A stretch of DNA of 64,000 bases from Bhargavaea ullalensis (GCF_040545425.1 NZ_JBEPLW010000001.1); one strand, 5' to 3'. Numbered from the stretch's first letter, positions 24,419-33,586 are shown. Notes: generated by a model not told the origin, from the letters alone. Translations and numbers: made by a program.

Positions 24419-24892
24419 TCAGCCTTTTTTCAGGCTCTGGTTGCCCGCGTTGAGCGACTGGATGAGCTGGAGCGTCTGCGCAGCCTGCTCGATCTGCTGG
24501 AGCACCTGTTCAAACTGCTGCTGAACGGCGGTCGTCGACTGGGTCACCGCGAGCCCCTGCATGAACGCCAGAAGCTGGGTGGCCTGCTGTAGCTGCTGCT
24601 GGGCCTGCTGGAGTGCCTGCGGATTCACCATCGTGGCGTTTTGCTTGATGATGGACACCGCCTGCTGAAGCGTCTGGAGGGTCAGCTGTTTTTGCAGCTG
24701 GAACTGCTCCTCCATCATCTCCCGGTTTTGCATGAGAGATTGCTGTTTTTGGTGCATCTGCTGCAGGGTGAAAGTATCCGGTTTTGTGCGATGCGATTGC
24801 AGGTTCATCAATCCGTCTCCCGTCTTTGGCATGTTGGACTTAGTATCCGACGGCAGCCGGGATTTATCCGGAAATGGCGGAACGGGTTTCAT
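24419..24892 (-). CDS. Glutamine-rich protein of unknown function
   Basis: 157 residues. From about residue 40 onwards it is strikingly Gln-rich (runs such as QQAQQQLQQATQLL) with heptad-like leucines, predicting long alpha-helix or coiled coil. No membrane segment or family recognised. ATG 24892 follows GGAGG with 6-bp spacing and overlaps the end of the upstream exporter gene by 29 bp, suggesting translational coupling; ATG 24808 behind GGGAG is an alternative giving 129 residues. Confidence 0.65.
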   Translation of the reverse strand: MKPVPPFPDKSRLPSDTKSNMPKTGDGLMNLQSHRTKPDTFTLQQMHQKQQSLMQNREMMEEQFQLQKQLTLQTLQQAVSIIKQNATMVNPQALQQAQQQLQQATQLLAFMQGLAVTQSTTAVQQQFEQVLQQIEQAAQTLQLIQSLNAGNQSLKKG

Positions 24893-26768
24893 GCAAGTCC
24901 TCCATTGCATCCAAAACCATGCTTAGTACCAGGCGGTCTTCAATGCGCGGAGCCGCTCCGATCATCGCGTGCAAATCGTCCGTTTCGCACGGGCGGCCGG
25001 ATGACGGCTGCAGGCAGTTCTTGACGGCATCCGCGGCCGGCGGGGTCAGGCCGTGTTCTCCGATCCAGTGATACAGCTCATACAAAGTGCCGGCTGCGGA
25101 TCGCTTATTTGCCAGCCAGGCGGTTTGTTGAGCATCTGAAGACTCCTGATTGTTCAGCTGCAGCCGGTCTTCGATCAGGGTGGTGATGATGAGAAGGTTG
25201 CGGATGGCGTCCGGGCTTCCGCCGCCGTCCGCTTTTCTTGCCACTTCCGTCCGCATTTCGCAAAGGGTGTCTTCGAACATCGCTTTCAGGTCTTGGTTGG
25301 CATCCGCCAGCTTGTACGGCAGGATGAACCGGTTGATCAGCGAGGCGAGCACCACTCCGGCCGCCACCAGACCGATCCGTTCCAAAGTCAGGATCTCCGT
25401 GGCGCCGGTTGCGAGCGCCACGGTGCCGATGGCGGAAAAGGTGACCAAAATCGTGCTGTACCGGTAGACTTTAATGTAGCTCATCAGATAGCCCGCGGCC
25501 ATCAGCAGGAGGGAGCGCACCGGATTGCTCTGCACAATGGTGAACAGGACCGTGACGGCGAGCGCACCGACCGCCGTTGCAAAAATCCGGTCGCGCATTT
25601 TCTTTTTGGAGCCTTCATACAGCGGAATGATGACCGACAACACGGTGAACATCATCCAGCGTCCTTCTTCCCAGCCGAAGAAATCCACGATGAACGCGCT
25701 GAGGCTGATGCCGACCGCCATCCGGATGGCGTATGAAAGCTTGATGGAGTTTGTATGGCTGGGCGTTTCTCGAATGGAGACCTTTTGAAACGTCTTCGGG
25801 ATGTTCTCCAACTTATCGGAGAACGTTGCACGTTTGCCGTCCAATTTCTTTAAGTCGGTCAAGTTCGTTTTCAGGAAGTCAAGGTGATGAAGCATCCGGA
25901 GAACGAAAAGGTCACGCCCGTGTTTTCCTTTGTTGGATGTTTGAAGCAGTTGATGGAACGTCTCTTCCAGCGCGCCCGGTTCTCCTTTGTTTTGCATGGC
26001 ATCCTGGGCAACCAGAAGAAGGCGGGACACGTCAGGCAACAAAGCCCGTTGCGCTTCCTTGTCCTCCATCCGGTTGAGGAGTGAGTTCAACTTCTCCAAG
26101 GCTGCGGAAATTTTCAGCTTCAAACGGCCTTCTTCGGTCAGGTAGTAATCGTCTTCTCTTTTTTCATAGATGATGCTTCTGAGTTCGCCGATGTGGCCTG
26201 TGATTTGCCGGTCCATTTCGTCGGAAGGTTCACCCTCCCGGATCAACCGGATTTTTTCGTTGAGTTCCTCCAGGAGGGCCTCCACTTTTTTGTCGCCGCT
26301 TTTCTTGATGCGCTTCCTGTTCGCCAGCATCTGCACGGCCATGATCGCCACCGCACCGACTGCCAGCGAGGCCAGTCTCAGCGGAAGCTGCGCCGCATCA
26401 ACCGGCATCGCCAGAAGAAACAGGTACTGGAGCGAAAAAGGAAAGTACAGCGGGTTTTTCAGATTGTAGATCAGGAAGTAGCTGATCACGAACATGACGA
26501 TGAAGTTGAGGGGGATGGCCGTCCAGATGTTGAAGCCGGTCAAAAAGGCGGCGATGCCCATGAACAGGTTGAGCCCGACGAACTTCATCGTGTTCATCAC
26601 CGGGTGGCTCGTGAAATCCCGTTCCAGCAGCATGAGCATGGCGGTGATGGTCGAAACACCGATCAAGATATTTTCGCTTCCGAACAGGGCACCGAACCCA
26701 AGTACGAACCCGAGTATGAAGACAAACAAGACGGTGTTCGAGAGGATGGTTTTTTTGGTCAGTTTCAT
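24864..26768 (-). CDS. FUSC-family (aromatic acid exporter-like) membrane protein
   Basis: 634 residues. Two hydrophobic blocks, each of about five to six helices (residues about 5-155 and 340-480), are separated by a long polar helical region, the layout of FUSC/YccS/AaeB-like proteins thought to export aromatic acids or other anions. The second block contains RMAVGISLSAFIVDFFGWEEGRWMMFTVLSVI, which matches the FUSC core. ATG 26768 has AGGAG upstream and fits better than the ATG at 26810. The Gln-rich gene follows with overlap. The substrate is unknown. Confidence 0.85.
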   Translation of the reverse strand: MKLTKKTILSNTVLFVFILGFVLGFGALFGSENILIGVSTITAMLMLLERDFTSHPVMNTMKFVGLNLFMGIAAFLTGFNIWTAIPLNFIVMFVISYFLIYNLKNPLYFPFSLQYLFLLAMPVDAAQLPLRLASLAVGAVAIMAVQMLANRKRIKKSGDKKVEALLEELNEKIRLIREGEPSDEMDRQITGHIGELRSIIYEKREDDYYLTEEGRLKLKISAALEKLNSLLNRMEDKEAQRALLPDVSRLLLVAQDAMQNKGEPGALEETFHQLLQTSNKGKHGRDLFVLRMLHHLDFLKTNLTDLKKLDGKRATFSDKLENIPKTFQKVSIRETPSHTNSIKLSYAIRMAVGISLSAFIVDFFGWEEGRWMMFTVLSVIIPLYEGSKKKMRDRIFATAVGALAVTVLFTIVQSNPVRSLLLMAAGYLMSYIKVYRYSTILVTFSAIGTVALATGATEILTLERIGLVAAGVVLASLINRFILPYKLADANQDLKAMFEDTLCEMRTEVARKADGGGSPDAIRNLLIITTLIEDRLQLNNQESSDAQQTAWLANKRSAAGTLYELYHWIGEHGLTPPAADAVKNCLQPSSGRPCETDDLHAMIGAAPRIEDRLVLSMVLDAMEDLHETRSAISG

Positions 26769-26881
26769 GGCGTCACTTCTCCTGCTTGGGGTTGTGAAAT
26801 AGTTTAACACTAAAGCAGTTTTGAGGAAACTAATCCGCGCCTCTTCAGCTTTCCCGGGTCACTCTTTTTCAAACTCCGGCA

Positions 26882-26918
26882 AAACGCCGCCATCCGGGAG
26901 AGCCGGACGGCGGCGTTT
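26882..26918. terminator. Terminator
   Basis: AAACGCCGCC pairs with GGCGGCGTTT, with an inner TCCGG/CCGGA stem. It follows the small leftward gene at 26953-27111 and precedes the exporter gene. Confidence 0.8.
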
Positions 26919-26952
26919 GTCAGGTTCGGTCCGAACCGCAAAGACGGCGGAG

Positions 26953-27111
26953 TCACTGTTTGTCTTTGCCGGATTTTTGGTTGTCGTCGGTCTTTTGTTC
27001 GGTCGCGGCGTCCGCCCGGTTGAAGTCATCTTGGTAGAGGACTTCCTGTGTGTCGGAGAGGCCGTTGTTTTTCTCGGTCATGCGTTCGTGCGGCGGTTTC
27101 TTTTCGTTCAT
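26953..27111 (-). CDS. Small hydrophilic protein, 52 residues
   Basis: 52 residues, highly charged (MNEKKPPHERMTEKNNG start, KDKQ end), no membrane segment and no family recognised. Support comes from AAAGGAGAG at good spacing to ATG 27111, an intact frame and a terminator just downstream. Composition resembles small stress or spore-associated peptides, but that is only an impression. Confidence 0.6.
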   Translation of the reverse strand: MNEKKPPHERMTEKNNGLSDTQEVLYQDDFNRADAATEQKTDDNQKSGKDKQ

Positions 27112-27258
27112 GATGCAGCTCTCCTTTCAAAAGGTGTCTATGGTTAGTGTTTCCGGCTGCGCTGCCGGTTAAACATCCGGTAGGGTTCGGGGGATTCTGA
27201 AACCGGTTCGCCCGCCTGCGCGTCTATCGTTTACAATGGAGGAAAAGGGGGGAGCCGC

Positions 27259-28401
27259 TTGAAAGTGGCCGGGAAGGTTTTGTCGCTGTTGTTCATCACC
27301 GTGTTCGTCTTGATCTTCTCCATCATGCCGATTGTCTGGGTGCTGTTCGGCGGCTACGACCACTGGGCACCCGCGCTGTTCGGCGTGCTGGCCGGCTTCA
27401 TCACGATCATCGGGCTGTCGATTTTCAATGTGCGCAGTCCGAAGGTGTTCTACGGAGTGCCGGCGTCGATCGTGCTCATCGGGCTGGCCGCTTCGATTCC
27501 GGGCGTGTATGTCCATTCGAAGCCGGTCGTGCAGGCGGGGGAAGTCGACTTGTTTGAGTACATGCCGTTTGACGGCAACAGGACCGCATCGCTCGACGGG
27601 CCGGCGTCTTTCCGGATCACCGAAGACGTGCCGGTGATCGACGGGGCGACCGCCCTGTATCCGGTGTATGCCGCGTTCGTGCAGGCAGTTTATCCGGAGA
27701 AGGAGTACTTTCCGTATGAGGGCGAAGTCATGTCGAACCGCACGGGACAGGCGTATGAAAGTCTGATCAGCGGCGAGGTCGACCTCATCTTCGCACTCGG
27801 CCCGTCGGAGGCGCAGCGTGAGCGGGCGGAGGCGGCGGGCAGGAAGCTCGTCCTCACTCCGATCGGCAGGGAAGCCTTCGTGTTTTTCGTCAACCGGGAC
27901 AATCCGGTCGACAGCCTCACGCAGGCTCAACTGCGCGGCATTTATGCCGGTGAGCTGACGAATTGGCGCGAAGCCGGCGGCAAGCGGGCGAAAATCCGCG
28001 CGTACCAGCGGCCGGCCGACAGCGGCAGCCAGACTGCGCTCGAGGACTTCATGGGCGATGTTCCGATCATGGACGCCCCGACCGAGCGAACCGCCGACCT
28101 CATGAGCGGCATCATCGAAGACGTGTCCGACTACCGGAACTTCGGCGGCGCAATCGGCTACACATTCCGCTATTATTCCGAGGAGATGGTCGGCAACCAC
28201 GACATCAAACTGCTCGCAGTGGATGGCGTCAAACCCGGCGTGGACACGGTCCGCTCCGGCGCCTACCCGCTCACCCGCGAACTCTACGCCATCACCGCCG
28301 GCACCGGCAACCCGAACGTCGCCCCGTTCATCGACTGGATCCTCACGGAGGAAGGGCAGGCCCTCGTGGAGAAGACAGGATATGTGGGGATCGGGGAATA
28401 A
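27259..28401 (+). CDS. PstS-like periplasmic-binding protein with N-terminal membrane domain
   Basis: 380 residues. The first 95 or so contain about three membrane helices. The rest is a PBP-like fold of the phosphate-binding (PstS/PBP_like_2) type: DGATALYPVYAAFVQAVYP, SNRTGQAYESLISGEVDLIFA, VFFVNRDNPVDSLTQAQLRGIYAGELTNW and SGSQTALEDFM are typical. The start is TTG 27259 behind AAGGGGGGAG. No ABC permease or ATPase gene is nearby, so it may be a sensor or orphan receptor. Membrane domain plus binding domain in one chain is unusual compared with secreted PstS. Confidence 0.8.
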   Translation: MKVAGKVLSLLFITVFVLIFSIMPIVWVLFGGYDHWAPALFGVLAGFITIIGLSIFNVRSPKVFYGVPASIVLIGLAASIPGVYVHSKPVVQAGEVDLFEYMPFDGNRTASLDGPASFRITEDVPVIDGATALYPVYAAFVQAVYPEKEYFPYEGEVMSNRTGQAYESLISGEVDLIFALGPSEAQRERAEAAGRKLVLTPIGREAFVFFVNRDNPVDSLTQAQLRGIYAGELTNWREAGGKRAKIRAYQRPADSGSQTALEDFMGDVPIMDAPTERTADLMSGIIEDVSDYRNFGGAIGYTFRYYSEEMVGNHDIKLLAVDGVKPGVDTVRSGAYPLTRELYAITAGTGNPNVAPFIDWILTEEGQALVEKTGYVGIGE

Positions 28402-28419
28402 ACGATGGCTGTCAGGCGG

Positions 28420-28641
28420 GAATCGTTCGACTCGGGAGCGTAATCGTTCGACTCGCGGAGGGAATCGTTCGACTCGGGAGCGTAATCATTCGACTCGCGG
28501 GGGAAATCATTCGACTCGCCGTTTTCCGTCCATCAGGCGGGAATCGTTCGACTCGGGGGCGTAATCATTCGACTCGCGGAGGGAATCGTTCGACTCGCGG
28601 ACACAATCATTCGACTCACGGGCGTAATCGTTCGACTCGTC
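28420..28641. repeat. Intergenic 21-bp-period array B2 (AATCGTTCGACTCG core)
   Basis: Ten units in two blocks: starts at 28420, 28441, 28462, 28483, 28504, then after a 37-bp step 28541, 28562, 28583, 28604, 28625. Within blocks the period is exactly 21 bp. The core equals that of array B1, 17 kb away. It lies between two rightward genes. Confidence 0.92.
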
Positions 28642-28670
28642 GATCCCTGACCAAAAGGAGGCTCATGCAA

Positions 28671-29693
28671 ATGAACCGATTCAATCTGAAACACCCGGTC
28701 ATCCAGGCGCCGATGGCCGGATCGACGCCGCCGGAGTTTGTGGCGGCGGCATGCCGTGCGGGCATCCTCGGATCGCTCGGCGCGGGATATATGACGGCGG
28801 ACAAAACCCGGCAGGCTGTCCGTGACATAAAAAGTCTGACGGACCGGCCGTTCAGCGTGAACTTGTTCGTGCCAGAAAATCCCGCAAGGAATGAACAGAT
28901 CATCCGGGCGGCCCATGATGCCCTTGCACGTTACCGGGAAGAACTCGGCCTGCCCGGTGAGCTGCCGGCCTTCAGTGATAGCGAATTCGACGGGCAAGTC
29001 CAAGTGCTCATCGACGAAGGGGTGCCGATCGCCTCGTTCACGTTCGGTCTGCCGGATGAATCCGCAGTCCGCGCACTGAAGGCTGCCGGCACCTATCTCA
29101 TCGGAACGGCGACCACGCCGGAGGAAGCGGCGGCAGCCGAAGAGATCGGCATGGACGCCGTCGTGCTGCAGGGGAAGGAAGCGGGCGGCCACCGGGGAGC
29201 ATTCCTCGGCGAGGACCGGTTCATGGCGCTTTCGGACCTGCTGGCGGAAACAGGCACGGCGATTCCGATCATTGCCGCCGGGGGAATCCATGACGCAAAA
29301 ACCGTCCGCGCCGCGCTCGCTGCCGGCGCCTCTGCCGTCCAGGTCGGCACCGCGCTGCTCATCGCGGAGGAAAGCGGCGCCCACTTGCTGCATAAACAGG
29401 CGATCCTGGATTCCCGTGAAGGAGAGACCGTCCTGACGCGGGCGTTCAGCGGAAAAAATGCGCGCGGCGTCGCGAACCGCTTTATCCGGGAAATGAGTAA
29501 AGCACCCGTCGCGCCGTACCCGCTCCAGAATGACCTGACGAAACCGATCCGCGCGGCAGCCGGAAAGCAGGGGGATGCCGGATTGTTGTCCCTCTGGTCG
29601 GGCGAAAACGGCTGGCGGAATGAAGGCGGAACGGTCGCGGAAATCGTGGAACGGCTGGCTGCGGGAACCCGGGAGTGCGGCGCGGAGGCGTGA
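28671..29693 (+). CDS. Nitronate monooxygenase
   Basis: 340 residues, an FMN-dependent TIM-barrel of the NMO/2-nitropropane dioxygenase family that oxidises alkyl nitronates, including the toxin propionate-3-nitronate. Motifs: HPVIQAPMAGS at the N-terminus, LGSLGAGYMT, the catalytic/FMN region VLQGKEAGGHRG, IIAAGGIHDA and GASAVQVGTALL. ATG 28671 is chosen for 9-bp spacing to AAGGAGG; ATG 28665 is too close. The upstream open frame is array B2, not protein. Overlaps the next gene by 4 bp. Confidence 0.92.
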   Translation: MNRFNLKHPVIQAPMAGSTPPEFVAAACRAGILGSLGAGYMTADKTRQAVRDIKSLTDRPFSVNLFVPENPARNEQIIRAAHDALARYREELGLPGELPAFSDSEFDGQVQVLIDEGVPIASFTFGLPDESAVRALKAAGTYLIGTATTPEEAAAAEEIGMDAVVLQGKEAGGHRGAFLGEDRFMALSDLLAETGTAIPIIAAGGIHDAKTVRAALAAGASAVQVGTALLIAEESGAHLLHKQAILDSREGETVLTRAFSGKNARGVANRFIREMSKAPVAPYPLQNDLTKPIRAAAGKQGDAGLLSLWSGENGWRNEGGTVAEIVERLAAGTRECGAEA

Positions 29694-30118
29694 GCACCTT
29701 CCTCCGGCTCAACGCCGTCGCCCTGCTGTTCGCCCTCATGACCGGGATTCCTGCACTGTCCGAGCTGAACTTCTACCGGATTCTGAGACTGACGGAATGG
29801 GAGCCCGGCACACTCGTCACGGCCGGATTCATCTTCAACTCCGTCTGGATCGGCGGCCTTTCAGTCATCGGCTACCGGCTGCTGCGGAGATGGTTCGGAC
29901 TGAAGCCCGTGAGATTCGCCGCGGCACTTCTCTGGATTCCGTACTATTTCCTGCTGCTCCGGGCATTCGGCGCACTGTTCCCGCTGGCGGACGCCGGCGA
30001 CCTGCCAAACCCTGCATCCGGCCTCATTCTCCTGTTCGGCATCTCCGTCACCCCGTTCTGGATCGTCTTCCTGTGTGCGGTCGGGGGAACGTCCGCTGAC
30101 CGGGAGGGGGATCGCTGA
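29690..30118 (+). CDS. Small integral membrane protein
   Basis: 142 residues with about four membrane helices. No family recognised. GTG 29690 overlaps the stop of the nitronate monooxygenase gene (GTGA) and implies coupled translation; an in-frame GTG at 29675 is possible. The function is unknown. Confidence 0.65.
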   Translation: MSTFLRLNAVALLFALMTGIPALSELNFYRILRLTEWEPGTLVTAGFIFNSVWIGGLSVIGYRLLRRWFGLKPVRFAAALLWIPYYFLLLRAFGALFPLADAGDLPNPASGLILLFGISVTPFWIVFLCAVGGTSADREGDR

Positions 30119-30227
30119 GCGGAGGGGGAAGGTCTCTATCCGGTATCCGGATTTGCCCCGCCCGATTGCGCCTGATTATAATGAGGTTGGGCGGCCCTCG
30201 ACGGCCTGCCGTGGGAGGACGTTTAAC

Positions 30228-31145
30228 GTGTTAAAAGAAGTGAAGATGGAAAAACGTATTTTATGGCTGTCGTTCTGGACCGGCAGCCTTTTTGCCTTGG
30301 CCGAGTTTTTCATGGCGATTTACTCAGGTTCCCAGGCGGTGTTGATGGACGCGGCCTATGACGCATCGGAGCTCCTCATCGTCGGGCTGATGCTGTTTCT
30401 CATGCCGCTGTTCCACCGGCCGATCACGGAAAAGCTGCCGTTCGGTTTTGCTCAGCTGGAATCGATTTTGGTCATCGCGAAAGGCCTTATGCTCTTATCG
30501 GTGACCATCGGCCTGTCCGCGAAGAGCGTGGAAGTGGCGCTGTCGGGCGGGAACGAAGTGGATGGTGTCCAGATTTCGATATTCCAGGGAATTGTGGCCG
30601 TGGTGAGTTTGGTCATCTTGATCGGGATGCGCCGGATGAATCGTTCGCTGTCTTCGCCGATCATCAACATGGAAATCTACGGATGGAAAGTGGACGTGGC
30701 CTACAGTGTCGGAATGGGGATCGCCTTTTTTGCCTCGACGTTCTTAAAGGGGACGCCGCTGGAATGGCTGTCACCGTACTTTGACCAGTTCGTGTCGGTG
30801 CTGATCGTGCTGTTCATGCTGCCGGAAGCGCTGAAAATGCTTTTCCGGGCGATCAAGGACGTGATCCTCATTTCACCGGAAAAAGAAACGATGGACCGCA
30901 TCAAGCACTTGTGCGGCGGCGTTCTCGAAAAGCACTGTCTCCAATCGGTGTTCTACGATGTGACCCGCACAGGCAGGCGAATCTGGGTCGCGGTGTACTT
31001 TCGGACAGAAGGGGATACCTTGTCCGTTTCGTCTCTCCAATCTGCCATGCGGGAAGCCAACACCACCCTTGCCCGGGAATTCGATAACTGTACGTGCGAG
31101 CTGATCATGGCCGATCCGGATGCGGATGCACTGCCGTCAGCCTGA
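30228..31145 (+). CDS. Cation diffusion facilitator (CDF) transporter
   Basis: 305 residues with six predicted helices and a C-terminal cytosolic domain, the CDF layout, usually exporting Zn2+, Mn2+, Fe2+ or Co2+ in exchange for protons. The second helix has the SQAVLMDAAYDASEL metal motif (DxxxD). The fifth helix region reads IYGWKVDVAYSVG, with Lys and Asp where many members have HxxxD, so metal preference may differ. GTG 30228 has GGGAGG 9 bp upstream; ATG 30246 is a weaker choice. Confidence 0.85.
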   Translation: MLKEVKMEKRILWLSFWTGSLFALAEFFMAIYSGSQAVLMDAAYDASELLIVGLMLFLMPLFHRPITEKLPFGFAQLESILVIAKGLMLLSVTIGLSAKSVEVALSGGNEVDGVQISIFQGIVAVVSLVILIGMRRMNRSLSSPIINMEIYGWKVDVAYSVGMGIAFFASTFLKGTPLEWLSPYFDQFVSVLIVLFMLPEALKMLFRAIKDVILISPEKETMDRIKHLCGGVLEKHCLQSVFYDVTRTGRRIWVAVYFRTEGDTLSVSSLQSAMREANTTLAREFDNCTCELIMADPDADALPSA

Positions 31146-31151
31146 ACCAAT

Positions 31152-31192
31152 AAAACCTCCTCTGCGGACGACTGTCCGGCAGAGGAGGTTTT
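31152..31192. terminator. Bidirectional terminator
   Basis: AAAACCTCCTCTGC pairs with GCAGAGGAGGTTTT, between the CDF gene and the convergent UPF0145 gene. Confidence 0.93.
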
Positions 31193-31206
31193 GATTTGGC
31201 GGATCC

Positions 31207-31524
31207 TCACCCGCGCACCGTCACGGCTGTTCCCGTCGCGATGCACATGAGCATGCCTTCGCGGATCGTTTCAAAGTCAAGGTCGACGCCGATGACGGCA
31301 TTCGCTCCGTGCCGCCTGGCGCGTTCCTGCATTTCTTCAAGTGCCACTTCACGGGCTTCGGCCAGCTTGCTTTCGTAGGCGGAGCTGCGTCCGCCGATCA
31401 CGTCGGTCACCGATGCAAACAAGTCCCGCACGATGTTCGCCCCCATGATCGCCTCGCCGACCACGATGCCGTGGTATGCCTCGACCGTCTTGCCTTCCAA
31501 AGTGTTCGTTGTCGTTACCAGCAT
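31207..31524 (-). CDS. YbjQ/UPF0145 family protein
   Basis: 105 residues. The protein matches the UPF0145 (DUF74) family: N-terminal LVTTTNTLEGKTVEAYHGIVVGEAIMGAN-type start, then ARRHGANAVIGVDLDFETI. Members are small cytosolic pentamer-forming proteins of unknown function. ATG 31524 follows GAGGAGGG. Confidence 0.92.
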   Translation of the reverse strand: MLVTTTNTLEGKTVEAYHGIVVGEAIMGANIVRDLFASVTDVIGGRSSAYESKLAEAREVALEEMQERARRHGANAVIGVDLDFETIREGMLMCIATGTAVTVRG

Positions 31525-31679
31525 TTGAATCCCTCCTCGGTCAGATAATCAAACATACGCCCCGGCCGGCCGGAAAGTTTCATCCATCTTCATGAAATCT
31601 TCATTTTCCCATGCGGCAAACCTTCAGAATTGCCGCGTAGGATGAAGAGGGAAGGACGGGCTCACCAGCGGCGGGAGAA

Positions 31680-31757
31680 ACGTTATCTTTATTTGGCAGA
31701 GCGTTATCTTTATCCGGCAGAGCGTTATCTTTATCGGCTAGAGCGTTATCTTTATCC
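31680..31757. repeat. Intergenic 21-bp-period array A2 (GATAAA core, minus orientation)
   Basis: Four cores read GCGTTATCTTTATC on the plus strand, at 31680, 31701, 31722 and 31743, exactly 21 bp apart. This is the complement of the A1/A3 core. It lies in the 405-bp divergent gap between UPF0145 and the YiiX-like gene; the only other structure seen there is the palindrome at 31818. Confidence 0.9.
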
Positions 31758-31817
31758 GCCGACTCTCCGCCCTGGCCCGCCCTGAAATTTTCCGCTCTTC
31801 CGGGGCATCCGCACGAA

Positions 31818-31839
31818 ACGTCCGGCACCTGCCGGACGT
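31818..31839. promoter_or_regulatory. 22-bp perfect palindrome upstream of the YiiX-like gene
   Basis: ACGTCCGGCA-CC-TGCCGGACGT, directly followed by a TATATTAG stretch that could be a -10. It could be an operator; a hairpin in RNA is possible but no T-run follows. Confidence 0.4.
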
Positions 31840-31930
31840 ATATTAGAAAGAAGGGTCCCGGATCAACATCGGTCCCGGGACCGAGGCGGATTCCCGCCGA
31901 AGGCTGTTTTGGAAAGGGGCAATCTCGATC

Positions 31931-32596
31931 ATGATGATGAAGACAAAGAAAATCCCCTTTCCGGATCGGACGGGCGGGGAGGACGGGGTGGAGTTTGTGA
32001 GGAACATTTATATCGTGCTGACGGACACCGGGACGGTGCTGTCGAAAATCATCCGCCGGTATACGGGCAGCCGGCTAAACCATGTGTCGATCGCGTTCGA
32101 CGAGCAACTGGAGGAGATGTACAGTTTCGGACGGATTCAGCGGCACAATCCGTTTTCGGGCGGATTTGTGCGCGAGCGGCCGGGGGAGGGTCTGCTGGAG
32201 GATGCGGAGTGTGCAGTGTTCCGTTTCCGCGTGACGGAGGAAGAGCTGCACCGCATCCAGGCAAGAATCCGGGAGATCGAGCGGGAACGCGACCGGTATT
32301 CCTACAACTTCCTCGGCCTCATCGGCATCATGCTCAACCGGGAAATCCCCCGCAAGCGGGCGTATTTCTGCTCGCAGTTCATCGTGGAAACGCTGCTGGC
32401 GGCGGGTGTCCGGGTCACCGACACACCGGCCTGGCGGGCACAGGCGCGCGACTTCTCGGAATCAAAACAACTCGAGCCGCTTTATGAAGGCCCGCTCGCC
32501 GGCTGGGCCGCTCCGCAGCCGGTCCGACTGGCCGATCATCCCCGTTCGCTCCGCCGGCGCCTTCTCCGGGTTCCATTCCGACGGGCAGCAGGATAA
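31931..32596 (+). CDS. YiiX/YebB-like permuted papain-fold (NlpC/P60 superfamily) protein
   Basis: 221 residues. The arrangement His first (LNHVSIAF, near residue 50) and Cys later (AYFCSQFIVE, about 140) fits the circularly permuted NlpC/P60-like family, which includes lipid- and peptide-modifying enzymes. The IYIVLTDTGTVLSKIIRRYTG segment at the start is typical. No signal peptide is seen. ATG 31931 follows AAAGGGG at a slightly long spacing; adjacent ATGs are alternatives. The target is unknown. Confidence 0.75.
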   Translation: MMMKTKKIPFPDRTGGEDGVEFVRNIYIVLTDTGTVLSKIIRRYTGSRLNHVSIAFDEQLEEMYSFGRIQRHNPFSGGFVRERPGEGLLEDAECAVFRFRVTEEELHRIQARIREIERERDRYSYNFLGLIGIMLNREIPRKRAYFCSQFIVETLLAAGVRVTDTPAWRAQARDFSESKQLEPLYEGPLAGWAAPQPVRLADHPRSLRRRLLRVPFRRAAG

Positions 32597-32681
32597 GATT
32601 AAAAGACAGGGGACTGACCGGGAACCTGCTGGTCAAGCGGCACTGTTATCCGTAATTCATTCATAAAGAAGGTCAAAGAAA

Positions 32682-33554
32682 ATGAAGAAGTTCTTATTAT
32701 TCTGCGTGCTCGCGGCGGGAGTGGCGCTGCTCCTTCTGCGGGCGGGCCTCCTCCCGCCGCTTGGATCTTCCGGCCGGGACGAGTACACGAGCTCGTACAT
32801 TTACGTGCTCGACAGGGAATCCGGCAAGCCGGTCTACGAAAAAAACGCCGATGCCCGCGCCTACCCGGCGTCGCTGACGAAGATGATGACGACGCTCGTG
32901 GCACTGGAGCACATCGGCGATTTGTCCGCGGCGGCGCCGGTCGACCTGGACACCTACCGGAAAATGGTTGCGGCCAATGCGTCGATGGCCGGCTTCCACG
33001 GACGGGAAAGGGTGACCTACCGCGACCTGCTGTACGGGAAAATCCTTCCGTCCGGCGGGGAGGCGGCCAACTCGCTGGCGGTGAACACAGCGGGCAGCGT
33101 CGGGGCGTTCGTCGCCCTCATGAATCAAAAAGCGGATGAGCTCGGCCTCGCGGGCACGCACTTCACGAACCCGGAAGGCCTTCACGACAAGGGGCAATAC
33201 ACGACCGCCGCCGACATGGCGAAACTGCTTGACCGGGCACTTGAAAACGGTCATTTCCGCGCGCTGCTGACGAAGGAAACCTTCCAGACTTCGCCGACCG
33301 CGGACCACCCGGACGGCATCCGGCTGCAGTCGACGGTGCTGGCCCGGCTGAACGGCGTGGACGAACCCGGCTTCCGGATCCTCGGCGGAAAGTCCGGCAC
33401 GACGTACCAAGCCGGGGAATGCTGGGCGACCCTGGCCGAAAAGAACGGACGGGAATACATCGCCGTCGTCATGGGCGCACCGCTTAAGGACATCCATCAC
33501 CCGGACGGCGCCCAGGTCGAAGACACGCTCAGACTACTGGAATCGATCAGATAA
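32682..33554 (+). CDS. D-alanyl-D-alanine carboxypeptidase (DacA/PBP5-like, S11 family)
   Basis: 290 residues. An N-terminal membrane segment (3-23) exports a serine peptidase domain that trims the terminal D-Ala from peptidoglycan stem peptides. Active-site motifs: SxxK in PASLTKMMTT, the second motif region PSGGEAANSLA (family normally SxN; here SGG), and KSG in GGKSGTTYQAG. It is shorter than DacA and lacks its C-terminal beta-domain and amphipathic anchor. ATG 32682 follows AGAAGG. Confidence 0.9.
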   Translation: MKKFLLFCVLAAGVALLLLRAGLLPPLGSSGRDEYTSSYIYVLDRESGKPVYEKNADARAYPASLTKMMTTLVALEHIGDLSAAAPVDLDTYRKMVAANASMAGFHGRERVTYRDLLYGKILPSGGEAANSLAVNTAGSVGAFVALMNQKADELGLAGTHFTNPEGLHDKGQYTTAADMAKLLDRALENGHFRALLTKETFQTSPTADHPDGIRLQSTVLARLNGVDEPGFRILGGKSGTTYQAGECWATLAEKNGREYIAVVMGAPLKDIHHPDGAQVEDTLRLLESIR

Positions 33555-33580
33555 GGCCGCCCGGCATCCCGGACGGCCTT
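33553..33580. terminator. Hairpin between convergent genes
   Basis: AAGGCCGCCCGG pairs with CCGGACGGCCTT around CATC, just after the carboxypeptidase stop; TTTC follows. Confidence 0.75.
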
Positions 33581-33586
33581 TCATCA

